The translations under genes and the position numbers were made by a program. A stretch of DNA of 64,000 bases, from NCBI GenBank assembly GCA_030737875.1, contig CM060915.1, forward strand, positions 358,047,863 to 358,111,862. Direction: 5' to 3'. The stretch is from Allium sativum (Eukaryota; Streptophyta; Magnoliopsida; Asparagales; Amaryllidaceae). Position 1 is the stretch's first letter. Every line of letters begins with the position of its first letter. Below the pieces are notes generated by a model, which saw nothing but the letters and a program-made list of their open reading frames with translations, did not search any database and was not told where the DNA came from. Below are positions 47,111 through 56,999 of this stretch, piece by piece.

Positions 47111-48400
47111 CTAGGTATTGCCGTAGTGGTTCCATAGAGGATTCATAAGATCTTTTTGCAGTCGGTTATAGAGTTGTGCATCTCTAAACATAATCTGACG
47201 ATCCAAATGAATGTCGAATTCTTCTTCTGTTATTTGTGTGTTTTTTTGGGATACTTCAGGCGCTTGCGAAGCACCTTCGTATTCTTAGTGGCATTGCCCT
47301 TCATCCATACCTCGTTCATCTTCTATAATCATGTTGTGTAGAACAATGCAGGCGGCAAACATGATTGTAGACATCTTTTTTCAAGACCACAACCGACATG
47401 GATTACTTATCATTGCAGATCTAGATTGTAAAACATCGAATGCTCATTCTACATCTTTTCTTTGTCCCTTTTGCATCGCCGCGAATTTGGCTTGTTTAGG
47501 AATCAATGGATTTGGGCCTGTTTTAACAATATTGCTCCATTTCGGGTAAATTCCATCACCTAGGTAATAGCTATGGTTGTAAGTATTTTGGCTTATGGTA
47601 AATGTTAAAGGAGGTACCTGGCCTTGAGAAAGATCATTGAACAAATGTGATCTTTTTATAACATTTAAGTCATTATTCGAACTGGGGATTCCGAAGAAAG
47701 CATGTCATATCCACAGATCGTACGATGCTACAACTTCCAAAATGATGGTTTGTCGCCTTTCCTTGTTGTTGTACGCACCTTGTAATCCCTTAGGGTAGTT
47801 CATCATTCCCAAAGTCCAGACTTCCTAACATCCCCGACCATCCCCTGCTTTCGTGCATCTCTCTTATTCACACTACATCTACTTCATTCGGAGACCATAA
47901 GTATTCTTCTCCGTAGACGTCCACCACAGCTTGACAAAAAATTTCAAGTGTTCCAAGAGTCGTGCTCTCTGCTATTCAGTATGCATCGTCCAATGCATCA
48001 ACAGGTGTGCCATAAGCTAACATTCTCATAGTGGCTGTCATATTCTGTTCACTGGATAGCCCCTATGTCTTTGATGCATTTTGTTTGTACTTCAAGTAAT
48101 CGCCAATATCCAAAGAAATAGATTTCTCCGCATCATGTATCGTCTACGAAACATATTAGGCTCGTAAGTGCAGTTGTCACTGAAGTAATCTTGCATCAGA
48201 GACTGATGGTATTTAGCTTGATTTCGGTGTATAAACTTCCTTCTAGGAACCGATCCCCCTTGAGTTGTGGATAATGAACCGTATGCTTCATGGTATAAGT
48301 CCAGTATTTCTTGTAATTCTTCTGCTTCCTCTTAAAGGATTTCCTCTTCCTCTGAATCTCTATTAAATGCCATCATGCATTTCATAAAATAGGAATCCAT
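47111..48400 (-). pseudogene. PIF/Harbinger transposase (DDE_Tnp_4 type), full length but broken
   Basis: The span is 1,290 bp, about 430 codons, normal for this family. The start ATG at 48,400 gives MDSYFMKCMMAFNRDSEEEE. The N-terminal part has SVPRRKFIHRNQAKYHQSLM, QDYFSDNCTYEPNMFRRRYM (the usual YFxxxPxYxxxxFRRRFRM region). Then come GWSGMLGSLD (first catalytic Asp), YYLGDGIYPKWSNIVKT (second Asp) and GQRKDVECAFDVLQSR (the Glu). It ends PLWNHYGNT and a stop at 47,111. At least four frame changes and several stops separate these parts. The enzyme would cut and paste the element using its terminal repeats. All three catalytic residues are visible, so decay is moderate. Confidence 0.9.
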
Positions 48401-48479
48401 TTTTGTTTGTGAATATGTTTGGATATGAGATATGGTTTGCAATGTTTCTGTTGTATATAAGGTATGAGGTCTTGGTTAG

Positions 48480-49215
48480 TGGGTAGCTTTATTGTTTTCT
48501 ATGGTCCTTTATTAATTTGTGTGCGTCTTTACTGGGTGGAATGTGCAATGTGTAGAGTGCTTCTTTATTGGTTGGAGTGTGCATTGTGTCGATATGTGTG
48601 TAAATGCAGTGCTCTTTTATTGGAAAAAGTGCTCCTCTATTGGTACGAGTGCTTCTTTATTGGACAGAGTGCTCCTTTATCGGTACCTGTGTTGGTCCAG
48701 TTTGTGGTGTGCAGGATCGTCCCTAAAATATAGCTAATGAATTTAACAAGTAGGGTCATCTACGTAATATAGCCAAGGAATTTAACAAGAAGGGTCGTCC
48801 ACGTAATGTAGTAAAGGAATTTAACAAGTAGGGTCGTCCCTAATAAACAGTGGTTGTAATATACAGTGGTACAGTTAAAAGCATACAGGACAAATTGGCT
48901 AATGTATCCAATGTCGAGTCTAAATATATGACTCTATTTACCCTGCACAAATGTTAAAGAAATTTGTAGGTTTGATAATAATACGAGCACTAGTGGTATG
49001 TCTTGTCATTCGGCTTGCTTAAGGTTGAATGAGGTCTTGATTATTAAGTAGCTTTATTGGACAGAGTGGTCCTTTATTGAGTTGTGTGCATATTTATTGG
49101 TTGGAGTGTACATTGTTTTATGTGCTTCTTTATTGGTTGGAGTGTCCTCCTTTATTAGACGGAGTACTCCTTTTGTTGGTACGAGTTCTCCTTTATTGGA
49201 CAGAAGATGAGTCGA
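48480..49215. repeat. Interspersed short repeats inside the Harbinger-type element
   Basis: The phrases gctcctttattgg, gcttctttattgg and ggttggagtg occur a dozen times in two blocks (48,520-48,690 and 49,040-49,210). Between them, aatttaacaa(g/c)(t/a)agggtcgtcc recurs three times (48,739-48,842). No coding sense is seen; both strands are open only by chance. Confidence 0.8.
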
Positions 49216-49329
49216 GTGGGTAGGGTCATAAAGTTTATTTAGATCGATATTTTTTTTACTGGAAAAGAAAAAAATTAAAGTAATAATTAAATTATTCAAA
49301 ATTTCAAAGTTTAATTTATAAATTATATA

Positions 49330-49830
49330 TAAACGAACTCTCAAAGTCATGGTAGTTCGTAGTTATACGTTTTGAACTTTAATCGTACGTATAGGGTCCA
49401 AAATACACTGGAATTCTTCGAAACTAAAACCATCATGATCTAATTGATTATGGAATGCCAATGAAAAAGAAATAGCGGATTTTCGTATTGTAGATTTCGA
49501 GTTATGTTAAACTAAAAATCTCAAAAGGTCACTATAAAATCGTTTGTGAATTTAGATATAAACAAAATTAAAATACAATTAAAACAAGCTTCGCACAACG
49601 CGGTAGTTCGTATTTGGATGTCCGAACTTCAATTAAGTATATGTAACTCAATTTAAGGTCAAATTCTTTGAAACAAGAATCGATAAGACCATTTGAATAA
49701 TAGTTTTCTACTAGAAAAGAGAAATATGGAATTCGTCTAATACATTTTGATTTATGTCAAAACCAAATTTCTAGAAAAACAGCGCTATAATCGTTATTAA
49801 ATATAGTTAATTAATTAGACGAATAATTAC
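49330..49830 (+). repeat. Gypsy LTR fragment, tandemly duplicated
   Basis: Two related blocks begin ggtagttcgta at about 49,351 and 49,600. Each continues with gaact(t/c)taat, gggtccaaa or a degraded form, ttcttcgaaac or ttctttgaaac, and gatctaattga or a variant. The same order (ggtagttcg, aacttcaattga, ggtgccaaa, gcgaaaccaaaa, gatctaattgatg) is found at the start of the LARD LTR near 23,998-24,100. It is non-coding. Confidence 0.55.
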
Positions 49831-50054
49831 ATAAAGGGTCCATTACACAGAACATCATAAAAATATAGTTGTCGACATGAATAAACATAACATGTAGATA
49901 AAAAAGTGTAATACAACGTGCATCAACGTGACATATGTAAACGAGCAAACATGAAAAAATAACATAAAGTCTAATGCATCAAGTTATACGCATATATACA
50001 TCATGATAAACATAAACAAAATATCATCATCTAGATCCTCATGAAAGCCATCCT

Positions 50055-51520
50055 AAATCGCAGCATCATCGTCATCATCGTGCTCAGACTCCTCACCATC
50101 CTCCTCCATGTCATCCCTGCTATAATACAGAATAAGGTCGTCATCGTCACTACCCCCTCTCAGTCCGCCTGCACCACCTAATCCTCTAACACCACCTAAT
50201 CCTCCACTCTCTCCCGGTCTTCCAGCACCACCCAAACCTCCAGCAGTACATGATCCTCCAACAGTACCTGATGCTTCCGTATCACCATAACCCCCTCCTC
50301 GGGCCTATAAGTCATCGATCTGGGACTGCAAACCCTGAACTATCGCCTGGTGCTCCTGATATAACGACTGACAATGTAGCAGGGCCTTCTCCTGAATTGC
50401 GGTAATATGCCGCCTATGCTGGTTTAGCATGGATGCAAACTGCAAATATAGAACATATAAATTCAGTTTCGAAAACTTAGAACGTATAAGGTAATAAATT
50501 CACAAGTACAAATATTACCTCATGTGCCTGATATAATCCAGCTGTAGGTATACTGACTACCATGTAATCAAATGGGTAGACAATAGGTAGGGATAGTTAT
50601 GTACCGCTAAGATCAAATGCCTGAAATGTGTCGGACAGAGCAAAATCCATAGGTTGATCGGAGTACTTTGAAGGGGCCGGGTCAAAAGTAAATGGTGAAG
50701 GATGAACTCTACTGGTAGCCACTTGGGGGCCACTGTGGTCAGAGTTCACACCCCGCATATAATCTGGCAACATGTACCGCCGAGGAGCTACTCGATGCGA
50801 ATAAGTGTCAAAATCTACTCTGGGTAAAGATAATCCTACGTACCAACCCATCCTGCATGTATCAGACCCTGTATGTACTATCTCCCTATAGAACGATGCG
50901 GCCGAACATATCATCGGGATGAAGTGGAACTCCGATTATGCACAACTCATCGAGCACCTGATAATAACAGCAATCTCCCAAGTACCAAATAGGAAGGTGG
51001 GCCGGTGGGAGCAAGATGATACGGCGCACAAATAAACGACATGCAATGATTAATGAGTGGGCATCAGGTAGCAGGCCACCTGCTGACAGTAACATCCAAT
51101 AAGAAGTCCATAGTGCTCGTAATATGCTGACCCTATCCCTCAAATCTAATTGAGAACAGGCCTCCACCAAGTCGTGTCTTACATCACTATGAACACATTA
51201 GACAACGTGACTAGTCTCCCATCTACGCATGCGTGGGAAAAAGAAGACAGCGGTATGATTGGTGGTGGACTCTATGAGTGGATGCATGTAGGCCGTGTAC
51301 TCGTAGTACCATCACGACAACATGTTCCAAAATCCAAACATCTTCTTAATCGCTCCAAAAGCGTAAGAGTCAAGAGCGGTGTATAAATCCATAAGTCCGG
51401 AATCATCATCTCCGCCAGTGGAGGAGGGTGTGTTGGACTAGCTGCGTCATCCAAATGAGATTGAACTGTACGTCTCCCTATCTTCGTCACATATGGCGGT
51501 ATACCGATGTCTCGACCAAT
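50055..51520 (-). pseudogene. Spliced gene-like unit, tentatively plant mobile domain (PMD) family, broken
   Basis: Minus strand, from about 51,520: RDIGIPPYVTKIGRRTVQSH; then in a second frame LDSYAFGAIKKMFGFWNM and FFFPRMRRWE; SQLDLRDRVSILRALWTSYW, RRIILLPPAHLPIWYLGDCC, YYQVLDELCIIGVPLHPDDM; then after a frame change WYVGLSLPRVDFDTYSHR. A 79-bp intron at 50,440-50,518 joins GLYQAHE to FASMLNQHRRHITAIQEKAL (coiled-coil-like). A Gly-rich tract and a very acidic end (EESEHDDDDD) finish at 50,055. Order and style (W-rich helical domain, coil, G-rich, acid tail) recall PMD/MAIN-like proteins carried by plant transposons, but no diagnostic motif is decisive. At least two frame changes and two stops are present. 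Confidence 0.4.
50440..50518 (-). other. Intron, 79 bp
   Basis: Minus strand: exon end CACATGAG, then GTAATATT as donor, an AT-rich body and TATATTTGCAG as acceptor before TTTGCATCC. Removing it keeps one frame (YQAHE joined to FASML). Length and base composition are normal for plant introns. Confidence 0.7.
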
Positions 51521-51597
51521 AAAAAAATTTAAAAAGGAGGAAATTGGGAGAGAATGGGGAGTTAAGGCGTAGTGCGCCGTATTTATAGGCGTGCTAG

Positions 51598-51657
51598 GAA
51601 CACGCGCTGATTTTATCGATGCACGAATGTCACACGTCGATAAAATCAGAGTGTGTT
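51598..51657. repeat. Subterminal hairpin, right
   Basis: The arms 51,598-51,620 and 51,635-51,657 are inverted copies with a perfect core gattttatcga / tcgataaaatc and two or three mismatches outside it. The wording resembles the left hairpin loop (cgccgattttttcgacgcg). Confidence 0.9.
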
Positions 51658-51761
51658 GAATTAATAAACACGCATCAATAAAATTGGTGTGCGTCTGCTG
51701 GGGAATTTCCAGAAATTCACTCTGAATATTACGGATCGTATGATTATGATCTGTAATCTTG

Positions 51762-51773
51762 TTGGAGATGCTC
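51762..51773 (-). repeat. Terminal inverted repeat, right
   Basis: ttggagatgctc, exact reverse complement of the left terminal repeat; followed by taa. Confidence 0.85.
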
Positions 51774-51776
51774 TAA

Positions 51777-52185
51777 GTGTTATGAATTTTCTTCTGTTTT
51801 TTCTTATGTGTAATTTATACTGTTGAACTTGTTATTAAATCACACTAGCCATTCTTGTGTTGTTTTTGTAATGTAGTGTTGCTGGTTGTTTAATCTATTG
51901 TAATTTTATATTCTATAATGTCATGTTATTGTCAATGTTTTTGCGATTGTTCAATGTACATGATTCAATATCAATGTTCTTATGAATATTCTATGTCATG
52001 TTTTTCTATCTAATTTTGTTTGAGCTATTCCTTTTAGTGATGACAAAGAGGGAGAAAGCTGACAGCTATTTTATGTAGAATAATAATATCTCAGGAGGGG
52101 AGAAATCGTAAAATCATTCAATAAGGTAAGCACAAATTCAGGGGGAAAGATGACACATAATCATATTGTTGTCATCACAAAAAAA
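51777..52185 (+). other. SIRE-like copia 3' untranslated region
   Basis: AT-rich with no gene. It carries gatgacaaagagggagaaag (from about 52,038) and agggggaaagatgac (from 52,139), the pattern that precedes the 3' LTR in SIRE-type elements, and ends tgtcatcacaaaaaaa right before the LTR. Confidence 0.55.
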
Positions 52186-53345
52186 TGTTGAATCTCGGCT
52201 TTTGATGAATGGTAATCGTGTATGTGCAAATGATGATGTTGAAGCACTAACAATAATCTCATGAATCGACGTCATCAAATTATAAGAGATGACTCGAGAT
52301 CAAGTATAATATAGTCAAAATTCCATATTAGAGTCATCAAGATGTTAAAATTTATCCTCGAGTAGTATATATGCACGCATGACGCTCGAGTATAATAATG
52401 AAATAAGAAACAAAAAATAAATAGGTTTGTTCGACTAAATCTACCCCCTCGGTCGACAAAATCCGTGCATGTACACAAGATTTTTAACTTAATCCAGATT
52501 CAATCGACTAATATTTTTAATCAATCGACTGACCATGATTTATTCGATTGAATCGAGTCGCCTAATCAGGGCAATTTTGAACTATTTTTTCTCTGTTTAT
52601 CTTTAATCCATTTTCAATCGACTAAGCTTTAAATCCTGTCGACTGAATGATATATAGCTATCAAATTATCAAATTGGATAAAGAGATACATCTCTTTATC
52701 AAAACGATATCTCTTATAGAAAAGGTTGCAACTCTTTTAAATGGTTATATCTTTTTATCAGAATTTGCAACTACTATCTACAAGTACATACAGGTTTCAA
52801 TATCAAATTCAGTAATTCTAATTCTATCTCTAGTCTCAAATACTCTTGTTATATATGTTCATACTGCTTACAATTTATAAGCAATAATTCATTCATTTCA
52901 ATATTCTTAAACATTCAAAAATCTTCCTAATTTTCACGGAATTGCATATATTTTACTTGAGAGAAAATTATTAGAGCTTGTATTGCAAATAACTAATCTA
53001 TGTTATATCAAGAACATACAAAGTCAAAATAAAATTTCTCTTGTATTCGAAATCCCGTTTGGTTGTTTAGGCAAGGTAGAAGTCCTTTTCGGTTGCTTGG
53101 GAAAGTCTCGTTTGGCTACTCGAGAAAGTGTAATGAAATTATATATGGCTACTCAAGTGCATATTCCTCCTGGCTAATTGTGGGTGCTGATTAGTGAAAA
53201 TTTAGAAAGAGTATGGTACGAGACGTAGGACTGGAGATTCGAACCAGTATAATCATTGATGTGATCATTTTTTTTATCTGCTTTACTACTATTAGTTGCA
53301 CTTATATTTATTAGACATATCTACATTGCTCTATCCATAGTAACT
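52186..53345 (+). mobile_element. SIRE-like copia 3' LTR
   Basis: Starts tgttgaatctcggctttt at 52,186. Contains repeated tcgactaa/tcgactga motifs (52,500-52,650) and, near the end, ttgtattcgaaa, gttgcttgggaaag and ggactggagattcgaaccag, the arrangement seen in SIRE-type LTR ends. The exact end is uncertain (around 53,345). The largest frames inside are without similarity and are not reported as genes. Confidence 0.6.
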
Positions 53346-54221
53346 TTCAAAAATAGCAGAGCATGTTTATTAACAAAAAAACTGATAGTTTCTACTTGTA
53401 AAAAGAGTGATATTTTATTCAAGTAGAGGCATGCTTTAATGTTTTGGGGTTTCAAGCCCTGATATTTAGGATCTTAGACATGTTCAACTGGGGATTATAT
53501 TTTAAAAAATTGAAGATTTGTATCCAAACACTGCAAGTAAAATCCATTATTCACAATAATTCACCAATTTATTGCATTTACACCACTAAATTATATTAAC
53601 ACACTCAATGTTTCACGTAAACACATATAATAAGATTTCCAAACATGGTTGTTATAATATTAGATAAACAGTGTATTCCAACGCCCATTTTCCAATGGCC
53701 GCCAGTGGCTATAAACTAGCCATTGGAAACTGATGAAATTATTGCAGTTAGCGGACGTTAGTAACCATTGGAAATTTTCAGGATATTTTCCTATACCAGC
53801 AAGGCGAAGCTCATTTTTTCCCCAATCCAACGTTTTTTCCCCTTTCCACCATTTTTACGCCTTCAACTTTGCTGCTACCACTGCTCCTACCAAACCAACC
53901 ACCTCCGACGCCATCTAGGAGCATCTACATCCCATCTCCCCCTCCTTGCTCTCCAAATCCAATAATTTCTCTAAACCAAATTTATAGGCTTTAATTGATT
54001 TAGGGTTTAATTTGAAGTTTGATTGATTCCTAATTATTAATATATGTATATTACATCATGTTACACCTAATTGTTATTATTATCACCATAATGATCAAAT
54101 TGTAAGCAATTTAAAAAAAATTGTATATTGTGTTTGTTTAGGTAGCATTGGTTAGTAGTAAACATTATGTCTATGATAGAGTTTACTAATAATATAATTT
54201 ATGCAAACACGAAGTATATAT
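53346..54221. other. Unassigned intergenic stretch
   Basis: No element or gene recognised. It has a 10-bp inverted repeat ttccaatggc/gccattggaa (53,690-53,699 and 53,719-53,728), a C/T-rich tract (53,815-53,950) and a telo-box-like ttagggttt at about 54,000. The last two together look like a plant promoter/leader but no coding frame follows. Confidence 0.5.
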
Positions 54222-55218
54222 TGTTGAAACACTTTTTGGTAAAAGCTGTCACACTGAATATCCGGATAGCATCGCGCTCGGATATGGAGAACATCGTCAG
54301 AAGATAGGCGGCAATTTGGTCAAAGTCGCATCACGAACAAAGAAAAGCCCGAAACTCCTATCAGACGACCTCTTTTGGGCCCGAAAACAGCACTTACAAA
54401 GCTAAGCTCCATAACTGTTGTGGATCTCCGAATTAGCTTCAGTTTGATCTTTGGTTGGGCTCAATCGGACTTACGGTTTGAAAGTAATGCCCATTTCCGT
54501 AAACTGGTGTAATCTGGCAATTTCCTGGATAAAGCAACGGAGCGGCACACGATCGGAGTATGGCTCATGCACCCTCGTATTGCCCCTCATCGGATCGCGC
54601 CCTCGGCTCGTGGTACACCTGCTGATCACGACCCGACCATGGACACCAGCTTCCCACTCCAGCTCACGACCAGACTTCGGTTCGTGGAGACCTCATCACG
54701 ACCCGACCCCATGACCACGAACCGACCACCGAATCTGCTAATACACGCGTAGATCTTGACCTATTCTCAAGGCTATTCACACTCCTATTTTCCCAGATCG
54801 GATGCCACGTACCCCATCACGAACCTGTCTTCCCAGAAGCTCTCCTATAGCTATAAATACATCATTTGAAGGCATTTTCAAGGATCTTTTGGCTCTAACT
54901 CCTCACAGCTTCCACCATTGCTCTCTACAAAGCAATTTTTGCAGCAAAGGAGCCAAATTCCACATTATAACACGAGGATTTCATGTATAATCTTATGATT
55001 TCTTACCCCTTTTCATTGTAAACACGAGAATTTCGTGTATAAACTGAGAGAATTGTACTTGTAACTTCTTAGGATTTAAGAAGGGATAAAGTAGACATAG
55101 GCTTGGTTCGAGTTGAATCACTATAAAAACTTCGCGTGTCTCCTCTTTATTTACTGTATTTTGTATTCTGTGATCCGTGATCTGCAATTGGGTGTTAGGC
55201 CCAGATTTTGTTCTAACA
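54222..55218 (+). mobile_element. TR-GAG LTR A
   Basis: Begins tgttgaaacac and ends tgttctaaca. TATA box at 54,852-54,859. The 3' part has two near-copies of cacgag(g/a)atttc(g/a)tgtat (54,971 and 55,022), each a short hairpin. The left flank is atata-rich; no target duplication can be checked because the right end of the array is outside the window. Confidence 0.92.
54852..54859 (+). promoter_or_regulatory. TATA box, LTR A
   Basis: tataaata in the context gctataaatac; conserved at the same LTR position in copies B and C. It would place the RNA start about 30 bp downstream. Confidence 0.75.
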
Positions 55219-55221
55219 TTT

Positions 55222-55239
55222 TGGCACGCCAGGTAGGGG
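55222..55239 (+). other. Primer-binding site, TR-GAG unit A
   Basis: tggcacgccaggtagggg starts three bases after the LTR. Copies B and C read tggcatgcc and tggcgcgcc at 58,847 and 62,488. The tRNA is not initiator Met; I do not assign it. Confidence 0.7.
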
Positions 55240-55288
55240 GGCACACGACAACTTCAACTTCTACTTGGATTTTTTGGCTATTGGATAA

Positions 55289-56995
55289 ATGGCAATCAAA
55301 AGAAAGTAGACTGGAACTTCCGCTCATGTTGATGACGCTGACGCTGAAGACACAAGGAACGAGGCAAGCCAGGAAGCTTCCTCTCATGGAGATCCTTCTG
55401 CATACTTGACCAGAGACGAGATGGACGGAGTTCTCACTGAACTAAGAGATCAGATGGCACGGCAAGATGATCTCCTCCTGAAACAACAGGAAATGATCAA
55501 CCAATTCTTTGCTTGGATGGACGGAAGGCCGAGCAACGCTCAAGTCATTGGAAATGAAGCCACAGAAGCGGCTCGGGCATCACATGGACTCGAAGGCAAC
55601 ACCCTTGTTATTGGAAATGCACAACGACCGACTTCAGCTCCAGATAGTATGGATACCGGAGCGCAAAATCTCACTCAACTGCAGCAGGGATCGGCTCGTG
55701 ACAGGCCACCAGCACCGGGTCAGATCACCCCTCTTGCTCCCTACGAACCACGATCCGGCCTTCACGAACCTGCCTCATGAACCGACCACCTCGAAACGGG
55801 TCGGGTCACCACCCTCGATCCGCGAGCCGCGATCCCCGGCCAACATCTCGCCAACATCTTCCATCCTCTCCTGCATTCAACGCTGGGGGCAGCAGCTCTG
55901 ATTTTGATAGTTTGCAATAGCTTTTTGAAGGCAATCGACTTGCTGATCTGATTCAACGCCTCTCGAGAGGCCGCACCTACCAGAATGACGTGGATGACGT
56001 CAATCGCAACCCATTCACTCAGGAAATCAGGAATTCTCGTAATCTCCCGGATTATAAGCTCCTACAACTGGAGCCATACAACGGCAGCACGAATCCTACC
56101 ATGCACCTGATGCACTACAAATGGCATATGGATGTTCAATCGGCATCGGAAAATGTCATGGCTAAGTGTTTTCCCCTCTTTTTGACTGATATAAAAGCCA
56201 TGTGGATTCGGCAGCTAGAAACGGAATCGATCAACAGCTGGAATATGTTGGTCGCTTGCTTCCATGAATAGTTTCGAGTCCACATCGCACGACCCAAGAA
56301 CGTCATGTCACTCACCACAATCAAGCAGAGGCCTAGAGAAACTCTATGCTTATTTCTGGAAAGATTCAACGCTGCGGCAGCATCAGTTGACCGACCTGAA
56401 CCATCGATGGTACTAATGGCAGTGGTATCCGGTGTCTTGGATAATACGGAATTCAAAAAATATTTGTACCGAGATCCACCGCGAAATCTCAGCAAATTCT
56501 ACCTTGAAGCAGACAGATTTCTGCGGGAAGAAGATGCAACCTCCGAGAAGAAAGTTCTCGATGTCAACATGCTTAAAGACGGAGAACCGTCTGATTCTGG
56601 AAATGGCAAAGGAAAAGCGGTCGTCAAGAATGACCGCAACACTCAGCCGGGAGAGGGCCCAGATATGAAAAGTACACTGAACTCAATGCCCCATTCTCAA
56701 ACATCTATTTGGACATGAACGGTGTTATCTCCACCTAAAGCCTCACAGGAGGGAGCCATCACAAAGAGAACGTGATTTTGGAAAGCACTGCATATTCCAC
56801 GACATGGATGGTCATGATACCAATGACTGTAGACATCTTTGCGATCTGATTGAGGAACGGGTTAGACCTGGAGAGCTACCCGACTATGTGATACCACCAA
56901 CAGCGCCCGCACCTGTGCTGCCACCTCCTACTCCCTGGAGAGGGAATGACCCTGGATCGAGCTCTCGTGGGCTCGTTATCAACTTATCTGGATAA
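55289..56995 (+). pseudogene. TR-GAG unit A gag
   Basis: N-terminal part in one frame from ATG 55,289: DEMDGVLTELRDQMARQDDL (coiled-coil-like), then Pro-rich sequence. The capsid part is in another frame from about 55,880: NPFTQEIRNSRN, QLEPYNGSTNPTMHLMHYK, KCFPLFLTDIKAMWIRQL, ESINSWNMLVACF, then LTTIKQRPRETLCLFLERFN and LEADRFLREEDATSEKK (retrotransposon gag domain of Tat type). After a 1-bp loss near 56,655 the end continues in the first frame: HDMDGHDTNDCRHLCDLIEE, the H-C remnant zinc region, and PTAPAPVLPPPTPW. Stops at 55,778 and 56,269. Gag would form particles that package its own RNA. Confidence 0.88.
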
Positions 56996-56999
56996 GATC

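Larger units (their letters stand above)
46614..51773 (-). mobile_element. PIF/Harbinger-type DNA transposon, 5.16 kb, inactive
   Basis: Perfect 12-bp terminal inverted repeats gagcatctccaa (46,614-46,625 and reverse 51,762-51,773). Flanking triplets are CAA (46,611-46,613) and TAA (51,774-51,776), consistent with a 3-bp TAA duplication with one substitution. Inside, on the minus strand, are a dead Harbinger transposase (47,111-48,400) and a second gene-like unit (50,055-51,520). Both subterminal regions hold large hairpins with a common vocabulary. Composition inside is patchy, with an old LTR fragment at 49,330-49,830, so later insertions into the element are likely. Confidence 0.75.
17675..53345 (+). 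mobile_element. SIRE-like Ty1/copia element (host of further insertions), 3' part
   Basis: Pieces in plus orientation and in the right order: gag from 17,675, protease/integrase, RT/RNase H to about 22,030, post-pol spacer to 22,860, [Copia-2], env-like extra ORF 45,352-46,613, [Harbinger-type element], post-ORF region with gatgacaaagagggagaaag, and an LTR from 52,186. The extra ORF after pol and the gatgacaaa...gggggaa motif before the LTR are features of the SIRE/Maximus lineage. The right end of the LTR is not sharply visible; 53,345 is an estimate. The joining of the four pieces into one element is an inference from order and orientation. Confidence 0.65.

Noticed and set aside
48464..48737. 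Cys-rich plus-strand ORFs of 72 and 89 codons
   Set aside because: Composed of the ctttattgg/ggttggagtg repeats; Cys content is from repeated tgt/tgc in gagtgtgc words.
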